Positions 8,732-16,355 of a stretch of 35,084 bases of DNA are shown here, piece after piece. The notes below the pieces were generated by a model that was not told where the DNA came from, made no database searches, and saw only the letters and a list, made by a program, of their open reading frames with translations. The translations under genes were made by a program, and so were the position numbers. The DNA is from Deltaproteobacteria bacterium (lineage in GTDB: Bacteria; Desulfobacterota; Desulfobacteria; Desulfobacterales; ETH-SRB1). Location of the stretch: NCBI GenBank assembly GCA_030272815.1, contig JAJSZT010000034.1:1-35084 (forward strand), given 5' to 3'. The first letter of the stretch is position 1, and each line of letters opens with the position of its first letter.

Positions 8732-9011
8732 AATTAAACCACCAGCTCTGCTGGTGCGACCCTAAAAGGTTTGACCGTTCCGGCGAGAATATTGAACGGC
8801 AGAGTAAAGCGTTTTTTTGAACATCGAACATCCAACATCGAACGTTGAACATCGAATGATGAAGTCGCTTCGCTCCGCCAGTTTATAAATTGGCAGAATA
8901 CCTTATTCAAAATTCGACGTTGGACGTTCGATGTTGGATGTTCATAGTCTTTTAGCTTGATAGCTACGTCCTGAATATTGGATTGTAATCTGCAGCAATT
9001 GCGATGCTTTT
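8732..9011 (+). repeat. 280-bp composite repeat, copy 1 (inverted copy at 28801-29110)
   Basis: This stretch is a close match to the reverse complement of 28801-29110, which is about 30 bases longer owing to an extra AT-rich piece. Inside it, runs of GAACATCGAACATCCAAC-type units (about 8819-8858) face inverted versions (about 8911-8942), forming a very large hairpin. The left end carries a small hairpin, CACCAGC-TCT-GCTGGTG (8740-8756). No open frame. Confidence 0.85.
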
Positions 9012-9058
9012 AGACCCCTTCGAGGGGTCTTCATCAAACCACGTCCTATGGGCGTGGT
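9012..9058 (+). repeat. Two adjacent REP-like hairpins
   Basis: Hairpin one: AGACCCCT-TCG-AGGGGTCT (9012-9030), a perfect 8-bp stem. Hairpin two: ACCACG...CGTGGT (9038-9043 with 9053-9058), with CC/GG extending the stem. Read on the minus strand the second has the form stem-then-TTTGATGA, like the hairpin-GTTTAAT ends of the nearby composite repeat, which resembles REP sequences mobilised by RAYT transposases. No transposase of that kind is in the window. Confidence 0.6.
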
Positions 9059-9060
9059 AG

Positions 9061-9188
9061 GTGATTTTTAATGAAAAAAATCTTCGCATGATGATTCAAT
9101 TTGCCGAAGTCTTTCCAGATAAAGAGATTTTCGTATCGCTGATACGACAATTGAGTTGGCTCATTTTAAGGGCGACCATAGTCCTTAA
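9061..9188 (+). pseudogene. DUF1016 (YhcG-like nuclease) remnant
   Basis: The frame from 9061 reads FNEKNLRMMIQFAEVFPDKE then IFVSLIRQLSW, and after a -1 shift at 9159 continues AHFKGDHSP and stops at 9188. FNEKNLR.M.QFAEVFPDE.I...L.RQLSWSHF is the hallmark of the DUF1016 N-terminal domain (PDDEXK nuclease family protein YhcG, common in defence and mobile regions). Everything before and after is lost; a TAG stands immediately upstream at 9058-9060. The remnant ends 30 bases before the SIR2-like gene. Confidence 0.8.
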
Positions 9189-9217
9189 ACCATGCCTCTA
9201 ACATCATTGGGGAATTA

Positions 9218-10108
9218 ATGAAAAAAATACAGCTTGATAAAATCCCCAACTTTTATTTGCCTGTATATGAGCATCTAATAAATATTTTACGAAAAGGCGC
9301 TTGCATTTTTTTTGGGGCTGGGATTTCCAAAATAGCTGGTTACAAGTTATGGGAAGAACTTAAAATAAAGATGGTTGACCATTTTTGGGCTAATAAAGAC
9401 CGTTTAGGAGGAGAAAAGAAAAGAAAATTTGATTACAGCTTTTGTCAAAATTTAAAACAACATGAGCACATAATTGAAACATTCGATTATTTGTACATGC
9501 TTAATAGCGATCTTTACATTTGCGGTATAAAATCAATATTCGATTCTGACAAAAAGAAAGCAAATGACCAAATATTTAAATTACTATATAAGGTAAACAC
9601 TGGTAAGAGCCTTTATATTACAACGAATATAGACAAAGGCTTCCAAGATTGTGCAAAAATAGGTGATCCAAATGTTTCGATATATCCCTTTTTTAGTAAC
9701 CCGCCTAAATTAATCAGTTATATCCATGGAAGGATTGATTATAAAAAGAGTTGGATTCTTAATAGAGAAAAATACATAGAGGCTTATTCGTCAGACAGTT
9801 CTCCTTGTATGGAATTTTTAAAACAAATATTCGATAACTATTCAGTAATTTTTTTTGGGTACGGATTACGTGAGGAGGAAATAATGATTGCAATGGCAAA
9901 AACAAATAAAAAAAGGCAACATTACTGGATAGAACCAATTTGTAGAAATAAATTTGACTACTTAAAAATACGAAGCACTTCCTTAAAAAAAAATTATAAT
10001 ATAACATTGGTTCCATATTCAATAGATAGTTTGGGTCATGAGGCCATTCTAAAAGTAATTGAATCGCTAAATAAGGCAACAAAGATAGAGATGGAGATAG
10101 ATAAATGA
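9218..10108 (+). CDS. SIR2-like (SIR2_2) NADase-type protein, first gene of SIR2-TIR operon
   Basis: 296 residues with the SIR2 motifs in order: ACIFFGAGISKIAGYKLW (GAG at 33-35), YITTNID with the catalytic-type asparagine N137, SYIHGRI with the catalytic-type histidine H170, and IFFGYGLRE (GYG 214-216). In bacterial defence proteins such SIR2 domains cleave NAD+ to ADP-ribose and nicotinamide when infection is sensed; deacetylase activity is unlikely in this branch. The protein ends right after the SIR2 fold, so it has no SLOG (as in ThsA), Argonaute or STAND partner domain of its own. The ATG is preceded by GGGGA at good distance, and the stop overlaps the TIR gene start (ATGA). Base composition is far more AT-rich than the metabolic genes around, indicating transfer. 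Confidence 0.85.
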   Translation: MKKIQLDKIPNFYLPVYEHLINILRKGACIFFGAGISKIAGYKLWEELKIKMVDHFWANKDRLGGEKKRKFDYSFCQNLKQHEHIIETFDYLYMLNSDLYICGIKSIFDSDKKKANDQIFKLLYKVNTGKSLYITTNIDKGFQDCAKIGDPNVSIYPFFSNPPKLISYIHGRIDYKKSWILNREKYIEAYSSDSSPCMEFLKQIFDNYSVIFFGYGLREEEIMIAMAKTNKKRQHYWIEPICRNKFDYLKIRSTSLKKNYNITLVPYSIDSLGHEAILKVIESLNKATKIEMEIDK

Positions 10109-13100
10109 AAGTTTTTATTTCGCATTCGTCTCAAGATCACAAATTTGTATCATTGCTTGCGGATAGGCTAAGGAATGATAGCTTCGATATATGGACAGAC
10201 AATCGGGAATTTAAAGTAGGGAATTCAATAGTTGATAAAATAAATAAAGGAATTGAGTCAAGTAGAGCTTTTATAATTGTATTCTCAGAAAATTCACTTG
10301 AGAGCGATTGGGTAAAAAAAGAGCTTAATGTTGCCTTGATGAGGCAGTTGACAAGTCAAAAAATACGTATTTTGCCGATTCTTTTAGATATTAGAGCCTC
10401 TGATATACCGCCGTTATTTAGCGATATTTATGCTGCAAGTTTTTCAAATGACGTGTTTAGTGAAGCAGGATATAAAAAACTGAAAGAATCTATTGTTCAA
10501 ATTAAGCAAACTGAGAACGTTGCTGAATATAAGGATGTATTTTTTGATGATATACAACATATTGATTTGATTCTGTCTAAGAAAAAGCCAACGAAAAATG
10601 AAATAAAAATCATATTGGATATTATACAACAAGATAAATACTATAATTATTTTTTCAAAAAAGTGAGGAACGTACTCTGGTTTGATATACTAAAATGTCA
10701 AAATATGTTTAAGCCTTCCGCTAAAATTGGTCCGCAACCGGCTGATCGTGAAGATTCTTACACCCTACCTTATTGGCAACCTTTATTAGTTTATTTTGAA
10801 AAGATTTCAGAACAAATTGGAATTGGTGATAATGAGGAATATGCTCATGAATTATTCGAAATAATGCGGGAATTTACCGATTTCCATACTAAAAATAATT
10901 ATGTTTTTGACAATTATTTGTGGTGGGGATTCATCAAGGTTCTTCTTAACATACCTGCTACTCTAATTCCGATTGACATTATTGAACTATTTAGCATCTG
11001 GTGTGAATCAAAATTTTCCTCAAGTCTTGCTGCGACAGATTTGGTCATGAAATTGTTGCCAAGATTTGTGGATATTGATGAAAAAGATAGCATAAAGAAA
11101 GCTGAAAAGATTGTTGAAATAATAACTGATGTCAAATTGCCAGATGTATCAAATGTAACAAAGCGTACCTATTTTAAAAAAGAAGAACCAAAACTGATAA
11201 TAGAATCATACTGGTTATTAAAAGGGTTTAAAAAGATAGCTCAAAAATTTGGTAAAATTTGTAGTAATGATATTATTTTTATTATTACAGACAGAATTTT
11301 TGAGATATTCAAGAATGAAAGAGGTAATACACATTTTGATATCAAGGTACAAAACAAAAACTATAGAATATTCATTCAAATGATAGAAAGTACGAAATTT
11401 AAAATCTATCTGTGTGAAATTGAAAACGATAAGAATGATGATTTAGATACTTTAGATAAAAAAATTAAAGAAATTTCTTTAGAGTTTAAAATTGAACATT
11501 GCAAAAATGAGCATGACTTTAGTGCAAGTGTAATTAACTATTTGGGAAGCCAGTACATATCAGAATTATTAATTAAGAAAATTGGTGAACATTTAAAAGA
11601 TTCATATTTGTCTCTGTTTAACGATTATTCATATATAGGAATAAATTCTTTATACGATGATCCAAAGGTCGGAGAAAAAGATGCTGATATTACTTTGATA
11701 ACTATTTTAAAGAAAATATTACTATCAAAAGCAAATATGAATATTGAATCAACCCGTAAGATTATTTTAAAGCTTTTAAGCGATCTATACCTTTATCCAA
11801 TTTTCAAAAGACTTGGTTTGTATATAATAGGTAATTACTGGGATGATTACAAAGATATTTTTAGAAGCACTTTAAAAGATAAGGAGGCAGCAAAATATTT
11901 TGACAGTCCAAATTTCGAGCCAGAACTTAGCGAGTTAATAAAAATTAATTGTGATAAATTCGATAGTACAGACAAGCAAATAATAAAAAAAATAATTGAG
12001 AACGGCCCATATCATAAGTATGCCACTGCTGACGAAGAAAAAAAGAAGGAATATTCTGCTTATTGGAAACAAAAATGGTATGCGTTATTGGAGAGCGATT
12101 CTGAATTTAAAAAGCTCTATAATGAACAGAGAAAAATCATCAATGTACCAAAAGAAAAATTTAAATATAAAACAGAAATAATAACCAGATGGGGACCAGG
12201 ACCGTCTCCTTACTCAAAAGAGGAGCTTGAAAAGTTATCACCCGATAAAATAGTTGATATAATAAAAACTTTTAAGCAAAAAAATAATTTCGATGGCCCT
12301 ACCGTAGGTGCTTTAGCGCACATCTTTAAAGACATATTCCAATCTAATCCTGAAAAATTTTTAGGCAATTTAAATTTGTTGGATGAAGTTGGATATATTT
12401 ATATTTACGAAATCATTTCAGCATTAAGGAATTTGTTGAAAGAAAAAAGTGAGTTAGATTGGAATAAGGTCTTTAATTTTCTACATTCATATATAGATAG
12501 GGAAAGCTTTTGGAATGATAAATATATTGTAGATCGTAGTGAATGGCTATCAAATGCAGATTGTCAATGGGTTGTAGGCGAAGTTGGTGAGTTGATTCAA
12601 GAAATTGCAGATTCAGAAAGAGTCATTTTAAATGAAGAATTACTTAGTAAAATACAAAAAGTACTCTTAATGATAATAGATAGATTAATAATAGATAGAT
12701 TAAAATACGAAACCGAAGATACTACGGATTATGTCACATATATGCTTAATACTCCATTTGGAAAAAATATTAGCGCACTTCTTTCGCTAAGCCTTAGAAA
12801 AATAAAGTTAACTATCGAAAAAGACACAGATAAAACAACTAAATGGGAGATAGAATATAAGATAAAATTTGAAGAATTAATCAAAAGAGGAATTGTAGAA
12901 GTCTTTACAATTTTCGGGCGATTTATCCCAAACTTTTATTATTTAGATAAAGAATGGACAGAATCTAAAATAAAAAGCTTTGAAGAGATAAAACATAATA
13001 GGATTTGGGAAGCATTTATGCAGGGTTATCTCTCGATTCCCTCGATTCCTCAAGTTTATGATAATCTGTACCTATTAATGGCGCATCATTATCGGCGAAG

Positions 13101-13758
13101 TTTAGAATACTCATTTAAAGATGAACATCGCAAGGAAGCTGTTGTCGAACATATAGCTATTAGCTACTTGAGAGGTCATGAAAAAATTGACAATACAGAT
13201 AGTATGTTTATAAAAATACTACAAAAATGGAATGAGCGTGACATAAAAACAATTGTAGATTTGTTTTGGCGTGAACATAAATATTTAGACAAAAACAATC
13301 CAAAACATACAATAATGATTAATAGGATTCAAACATTCTTTTACTGGGTTTTTATTAATAAATATAAAGATAGAAATATTGAAGATATCACAGCAAGTGA
13401 AAAATTAATTATATCATCTCTTTCACATCTTATAGTTTATTTCGAAAAAATTGATGTGGAAAATTGGAGTTTAATCGAACTTTGTGCAAACTTTGTGCAT
13501 ATTGATTACAATTCATCATTTTTTATCGAGTATCTTAATAAATTTGATGATAAAGACAGTCTGGCTTTTGTGGGAAAAGCTTATCTGAAAATGCTGGAAT
13601 CTTTCACGCCTGATTATGACAAAAAGCATATTGAGTCAATTGTAGAAAAACTATATGCAAATAAAGAAAAACAAATTGCTGATCAAATTTGCAACATTTA
13701 TGGAGAAAGAGAGTTTGAATTCTTAAGGGATATATATCTGAAATTTAACCAGAGCTAA
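10105..13758 (+). CDS. Large TIR-domain protein with ~1080-residue helical C-terminal region
   Basis: Residues 1-135 are a TIR domain: MKVFISHSSQD (strand A, first loop), FDIWTDNREFKVG (BB loop region), SRAFIIVFSENSLESDWV and KKEL with the catalytic-position glutamate E73, then ILPILLDI. Bacterial TIRs of this kind degrade NAD+ or make cyclic ADP-ribose signals. The rest (to 1217) is mostly predicted-helical, rich in K/E/I, with no P-loop or Walker motifs that I can see, so it is not a STAND/AVAST ATPase. A motif at about 209-233 (GPQP...YTLPYWQPL..YFEKIS) and another near HHYRRSLEY..(about 990) resemble recurrent pieces of large, uncharacterised helical sensor regions that I recall attached to various effector domains. 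It is translationally coupled to the SIR2-like gene. Probable role: phage sensor plus effector or signal producer; unproven. Confidence 0.85.
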   Translation: MKVFISHSSQDHKFVSLLADRLRNDSFDIWTDNREFKVGNSIVDKINKGIESSRAFIIVFSENSLESDWVKKELNVALMRQLTSQKIRILPILLDIRASDIPPLFSDIYAASFSNDVFSEAGYKKLKESIVQIKQTENVAEYKDVFFDDIQHIDLILSKKKPTKNEIKIILDIIQQDKYYNYFFKKVRNVLWFDILKCQNMFKPSAKIGPQPADREDSYTLPYWQPLLVYFEKISEQIGIGDNEEYAHELFEIMREFTDFHTKNNYVFDNYLWWGFIKVLLNIPATLIPIDIIELFSIWCESKFSSSLAATDLVMKLLPRFVDIDEKDSIKKAEKIVEIITDVKLPDVSNVTKRTYFKKEEPKLIIESYWLLKGFKKIAQKFGKICSNDIIFIITDRIFEIFKNERGNTHFDIKVQNKNYRIFIQMIESTKFKIYLCEIENDKNDDLDTLDKKIKEISLEFKIEHCKNEHDFSASVINYLGSQYISELLIKKIGEHLKDSYLSLFNDYSYIGINSLYDDPKVGEKDADITLITILKKILLSKANMNIESTRKIILKLLSDLYLYPIFKRLGLYIIGNYWDDYKDIFRSTLKDKEAAKYFDSPNFEPELSELIKINCDKFDSTDKQIIKKIIENGPYHKYATADEEKKKEYSAYWKQKWYALLESDSEFKKLYNEQRKIINVPKEKFKYKTEIITRWGPGPSPYSKEELEKLSPDKIVDIIKTFKQKNNFDGPTVGALAHIFKDIFQSNPEKFLGNLNLLDEVGYIYIYEIISALRNLLKEKSELDWNKVFNFLHSYIDRESFWNDKYIVDRSEWLSNADCQWVVGEVGELIQEIADSERVILNEELLSKIQKVLLMIIDRLIIDRLKYETEDTTDYVTYMLNTPFGKNISALLSLSLRKIKLTIEKDTDKTTKWEIEYKIKFEELIKRGIVEVFTIFGRFIPNFYYLDKEWTESKIKSFEEIKHNRIWEAFMQGYLSIPSIPQVYDNLYLLMAHHYRRSLEYSFKDEHRKEAVVEHIAISYLRGHEKIDNTDSMFIKILQKWNERDIKTIVDLFWREHKYLDKNNPKHTIMINRIQTFFYWVFINKYKDRNIEDITASEKLIISSLSHLIVYFEKIDVENWSLIELCANFVHIDYNSSFFIEYLNKFDDKDSLAFVGKAYLKMLESFTPDYDKKHIESIVEKLYANKEKQIADQICNIYGEREFEFLRDIYLKFNQS

Positions 13759-14223
13759 AAAAGACAGGCCGAACAAAATTGCACACGAAGCAGATATGGG
13801 AACAGGGGGTCTGAGTCTGCTCTTGATTCATGTTAGTGTGAAATCCAAATTAATATTGAGTTCGAAGCCTTGCCCGAATTTCAGAGGGGGTCACGTTTAT
13901 AACCGGGACTATAGTTCGAAGTTTGGTGCTGCTGGAAAGGCGGCAAAGACAAGTTTAGGCGAAGTTTTAATCCCGATTTCTTTATAAAAATCGATCTTGA
14001 CGAGTACATTTCAAGGCTTGAGGGCAAAGGATCATCTTGAAAAACTGAAAAATCTCCAGGATGAAGGAATAGAAACCCTCATCAAGGTAGTGGAGATCAG
14101 TCTGATGAAGAGCCGGATGGCAATGGATTGCAGGTTTGAACATGATCCGGGGCATGGAACTCTGATGCTTGCAGTATGATAACGAGCAACCGGTTGATTG
14201 AAGAGAGCGCCTTTCTTATTATC
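13759..14223. other. Degraded stretch between TIR gene and fic
   Basis: Composition returns to about that of the core genome right after the TIR stop. Two short plus-strand frames (13796-13987, 13997-14179) are open. The second reads DHLEKLKNLQDEGIETLIKV then VEISLMKSRMAMDCRFEHD, and joins by a frameshift near 14030 to KIDLDEYISRLEGK upstream, which suggests a broken gene of unknown type. No RBS, no recognised family, and no clear terminator for the TIR operon. Confidence 0.4.
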
Positions 14224-15351
14224 TCAAAACACAAGTTGATAGCGGCTTCCGGCACCCCGTCCCAGTATCTGGAGTAATTCTTGTTTTGTAAGTGTCTTAA
14301 GAGCATATTGTACAGTCCGGCGAGGGATGCCTGTCTTTTTTACAATAGCACCAACCTTCAGACGTTTTTCCGGGCTGGATCTAAAACAGTTCAAAACAGT
14401 CGATGCTGATTCCGAAAGCTTTTGCAGGTCGTTATACCGCTTACGATAAATCTCAATATCGGCTAAAGAAGATTCCAGAATATTGATGAAAAACCAGGCT
14501 AACGGCTCTAATTTGTATTGTGTGTGGTCTGCTTTAAACCTGCCTTCCGAACATTGGTGAAGGATGGAATAATAAAGTGTATGGTTTTGCTCAATGTGGC
14601 GATCAATAGCAATGTAGGGCGTAATACTCGTCAGATATTTATCGCCGGAGTGGAATAAAGCCAAAATAAAAAGAGCGCGTCCCAGTCGCCCATTCCCATC
14701 CTGGAATGGGTGGATGGCCAGAAAACGAAATACAAATTCAGCGGCAACCAATATGGCCCACGGATAGTCCTGGATTGTGGTATTATACCAGTTGGTCAGC
14801 TCCGTCATGGCAGTCGCCGTTATAATGCCGGGAGGAGAGGGGGCTAATACCACACGTTTCTCTCCGGTTTCGTGATTGATAGAGACAACTCTGTTCGGCG
14901 CTGTCTTGTATCCTCCTGCATAACTTGATGCTTTAGGGTAATATCTGAGCAAATCATGATGAAGTCCACGAATAGTAACTTCTGATAGAGGGAAAAGTTC
15001 ATCGGCTTGCAGATAAACAGTTGTCAGCACTTGTCGGCAACCAACTACCTCTTCAACACTTCGTTCTTTATCATTTGAAAGCTTGTCCAGAATAAAAGAT
15101 TTCTTCTCCTCAAAAGCGGTTGCCTTACCATGGTTATTCAAAGTGGTATCGATCCATTCGATTTCCTGGTCTGTTAGAACAGCGTTTTCTATTCTGGTTG
15201 AGGCCCCGATATTACTGATAAAGGCACAACGATGAATATATTTCGTCTCATCAGGAGATAAAGCCTCCAGGTCTTTATATGTTTCAGCGAGCAACCCCTG
15301 GAGAATTTTCAGTCTGTTTTCTATTTTTTGGCTTGGGGTAAAAGAGAGCAT
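14224..15351 (-). CDS. Fic-domain protein (class II, with N-terminal inhibitory motif and C-terminal HTH)
   Basis: 375 residues. The catalytic motif HPFQDGNGRLGR starts at H214 and is complete (HPFx[D/E]GNGRxxR), so AMP transfer to a target hydroxyl is expected. SxxxEN (S51-E55-N56 in GASTRIEN) is the inhibitory helix placed N-terminal to the Fic core, the class II arrangement. The last ~60 residues (KTGIPRRTVQYALKTL) form a winged helix-turn-helix, as in many Fic/DOC proteins of the YjhX or SoFic type, possibly for autoregulation or target choice. It sits next to the defence operon but in the opposite direction. The upstream region carries a GCGCAAC inverted repeat that may be its operator. 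Confidence 0.92.
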   Translation of the reverse strand: MLSFTPSQKIENRLKILQGLLAETYKDLEALSPDETKYIHRCAFISNIGASTRIENAVLTDQEIEWIDTTLNNHGKATAFEEKKSFILDKLSNDKERSVEEVVGCRQVLTTVYLQADELFPLSEVTIRGLHHDLLRYYPKASSYAGGYKTAPNRVVSINHETGEKRVVLAPSPPGIITATAMTELTNWYNTTIQDYPWAILVAAEFVFRFLAIHPFQDGNGRLGRALFILALFHSGDKYLTSITPYIAIDRHIEQNHTLYYSILHQCSEGRFKADHTQYKLEPLAWFFINILESSLADIEIYRKRYNDLQKLSESASTVLNCFRSSPEKRLKVGAIVKKTGIPRRTVQYALKTLTKQELLQILGRGAGSRYQLVF

Positions 15352-15428
15352 GCGAATCCTTCGTCTAAATGAGACATTTGCAAAAAGCTAAACTTGCAGA
15401 ATTTAAATATACGATATTGAACAAGATA

Positions 15429-15457
15429 GCGCAACATATTTTATTCATTAGTTGCGC
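15429..15457 (-). promoter_or_regulatory. Possible operator of the fic gene
   Basis: Perfect 7-bp inverted repeat GCGCAAC (15429-15435) and GTTGCGC (15451-15457), 15 bases apart, about 80 bases upstream of the fic ATG. On the minus strand it is followed by TTGTTC and TATATT-like boxes. Dyad spacing fits a dimeric HTH regulator; the Fic protein itself ends in an HTH. Inference only. Confidence 0.35.
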
Positions 15458-15698
15458 ATTATTGCGTATTCCGAAAATGGAATCCAAAGGGAAAACCGTG
15501 CTTATGAACCATCATATCGATAATAAGCGGCGCAGGTCCCTTCACTTGAAATCCATGCACGGGCCGACCGGATTAATGGGCGTGCAGATTTTTTTATACA
15601 AAGCGCATTCAGGAGGAGTTTTGATGCCCTGAAGTATTTCGTCACATGAACACCCTGTTTAAAGAAGAAAAGTACTTCTGCAGCCACAGGGGGCCGGA
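15458..15698. other. Stretch without a supportable gene
   Basis: A plus-strand frame from about 15530 to 15649 (VPSLEIHARADRINGRADFF, then IQSAFRRSFDALKYFVT and a stop) reads like the tail of a real protein, but no start or family is recognisable. Possibly a decayed gene end. Confidence 0.3.
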
Positions 15699-15920
15699 TC
15701 AACTCTTCAGTGCCTGCTTGTTCTTTTTAGAAGTTTTAAGCTCGTCAGGATCAAACAGAATGTTTCTCCCCACCCTTTTGAATCTTATTTTTCCTGCTTT
15801 AATCCATCTCCTTAAGGTAATCTCAGCCACCTCAAGATATTCGGCAGCTTCTTTAACAGTAAATGGCGACTGTCTGATTTCATCAAAGACTTCATTATGG
15901 CTGTATAAATCTTTTTCCAT
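15699..15920 (-). CDS. Small excisionase/MerR-type helix-turn-helix protein
   Basis: 73 residues. FTVKEAAEYLEVAEITLRRW is a standard HTH_17 (excisionase/DNA-binding) helix-turn-helix, followed by KIRFKRVGRNILFDPDELK, the wing and the end seen in this family. A good RBS (AAGGA, 7 bases from ATG) precedes it. It follows mce by 30 bases on the same strand, so may be read through from the mutase operon. The first residues (EKDLYSHNEVFDEI) look like the middle of a longer family whose N-terminus resembles the fragment at 19597-19683. Role unknown: antitoxin-like or mobile-element DNA-binding factor. Confidence 0.75.
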   Translation of the reverse strand: MEKDLYSHNEVFDEIRQSPFTVKEAAEYLEVAEITLRRWIKAGKIRFKRVGRNILFDPDELKTSKKNKQALKS

Positions 15921-15950
15921 CGTTTTCCTTACTCCCGGGGATTATCCCTA

Positions 15951-16355
15951 TTAGTGACTGGATTGGCAGATCTCAGTCAATGCCTTTCCCGATGATTTTG
16001 GATGGATAAACGCGATTTTTGTACCGTGGGCTCCGTCCCGGGGGGTCTCATCGATCATCCGGATCTCCTTGCCCTGAAAACCTTCGATTTCTTTGATGAT
16101 GCCGTCGGTCTCATACGCGATATGATGTATCCCTTCCCCTTTTTTCTCGATAAATTTCGCGACTGGGCTCTCTCCGGAGGTTGGTTCAAGAAGTTCAATC
16201 TTGACTTCCCCAACTTGAAACATGGCGACCTTTACTTTCTGCTCCGGGACCTCTTCGGTGCCAAGCGCTGTAAGTCCGAGGATGTCCCGGTAAAAGGGAA
16301 TGTGATTTTCGAGGGAGCTTACCGCGATCCCTATGTGGTTAATCTGTTTAATCAT
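15951..16355 (-). CDS. mce: Methylmalonyl-CoA epimerase
   Basis: 134-residue VOC-fold protein that interconverts the (R) and (S) forms of methylmalonyl-CoA. NHIGIAV near the N-terminus (metal ligand H7), VKIELLEP (metal ligand E), GIHHIAYETD (second His) and the C-terminal HPKSSGKALTEICQ, a hallmark of this family, are all present. Its start overlaps the meaB stop (ATGA), and it is the last enzyme gene of the mutase operon. Normal length for the family. Confidence 0.95.
   Translation of the reverse strand: MIKQINHIGIAVSSLENHIPFYRDILGLTALGTEEVPEQKVKVAMFQVGEVKIELLEPTSGESPVAKFIEKKGEGIHHIAYETDGIIKEIEGFQGKEIRMIDETPRDGAHGTKIAFIHPKSSGKALTEICQSSH

Noticed and set aside
8819-8945. CRISPR array from the repeated GAACATCGAAC units
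   Set aside because: Units are irregular, without spacers, and form inverted arms of a composite repeat found again at 28801-29110.
9218-13758. Calling the SIR2/TIR pair Thoeris
   Set aside because: The SIR2 protein has no room for a SLOG domain and the TIR protein is about six times the length of ThsB, so the resemblance is at domain level only.
14224-15351. Fic plus small ORF as a FicTA toxin-antitoxin pair
   Set aside because: The inhibitory S-x-x-x-E-N helix is inside the Fic protein itself (class II), so no separate antitoxin is required, and no candidate ORF overlaps its start.
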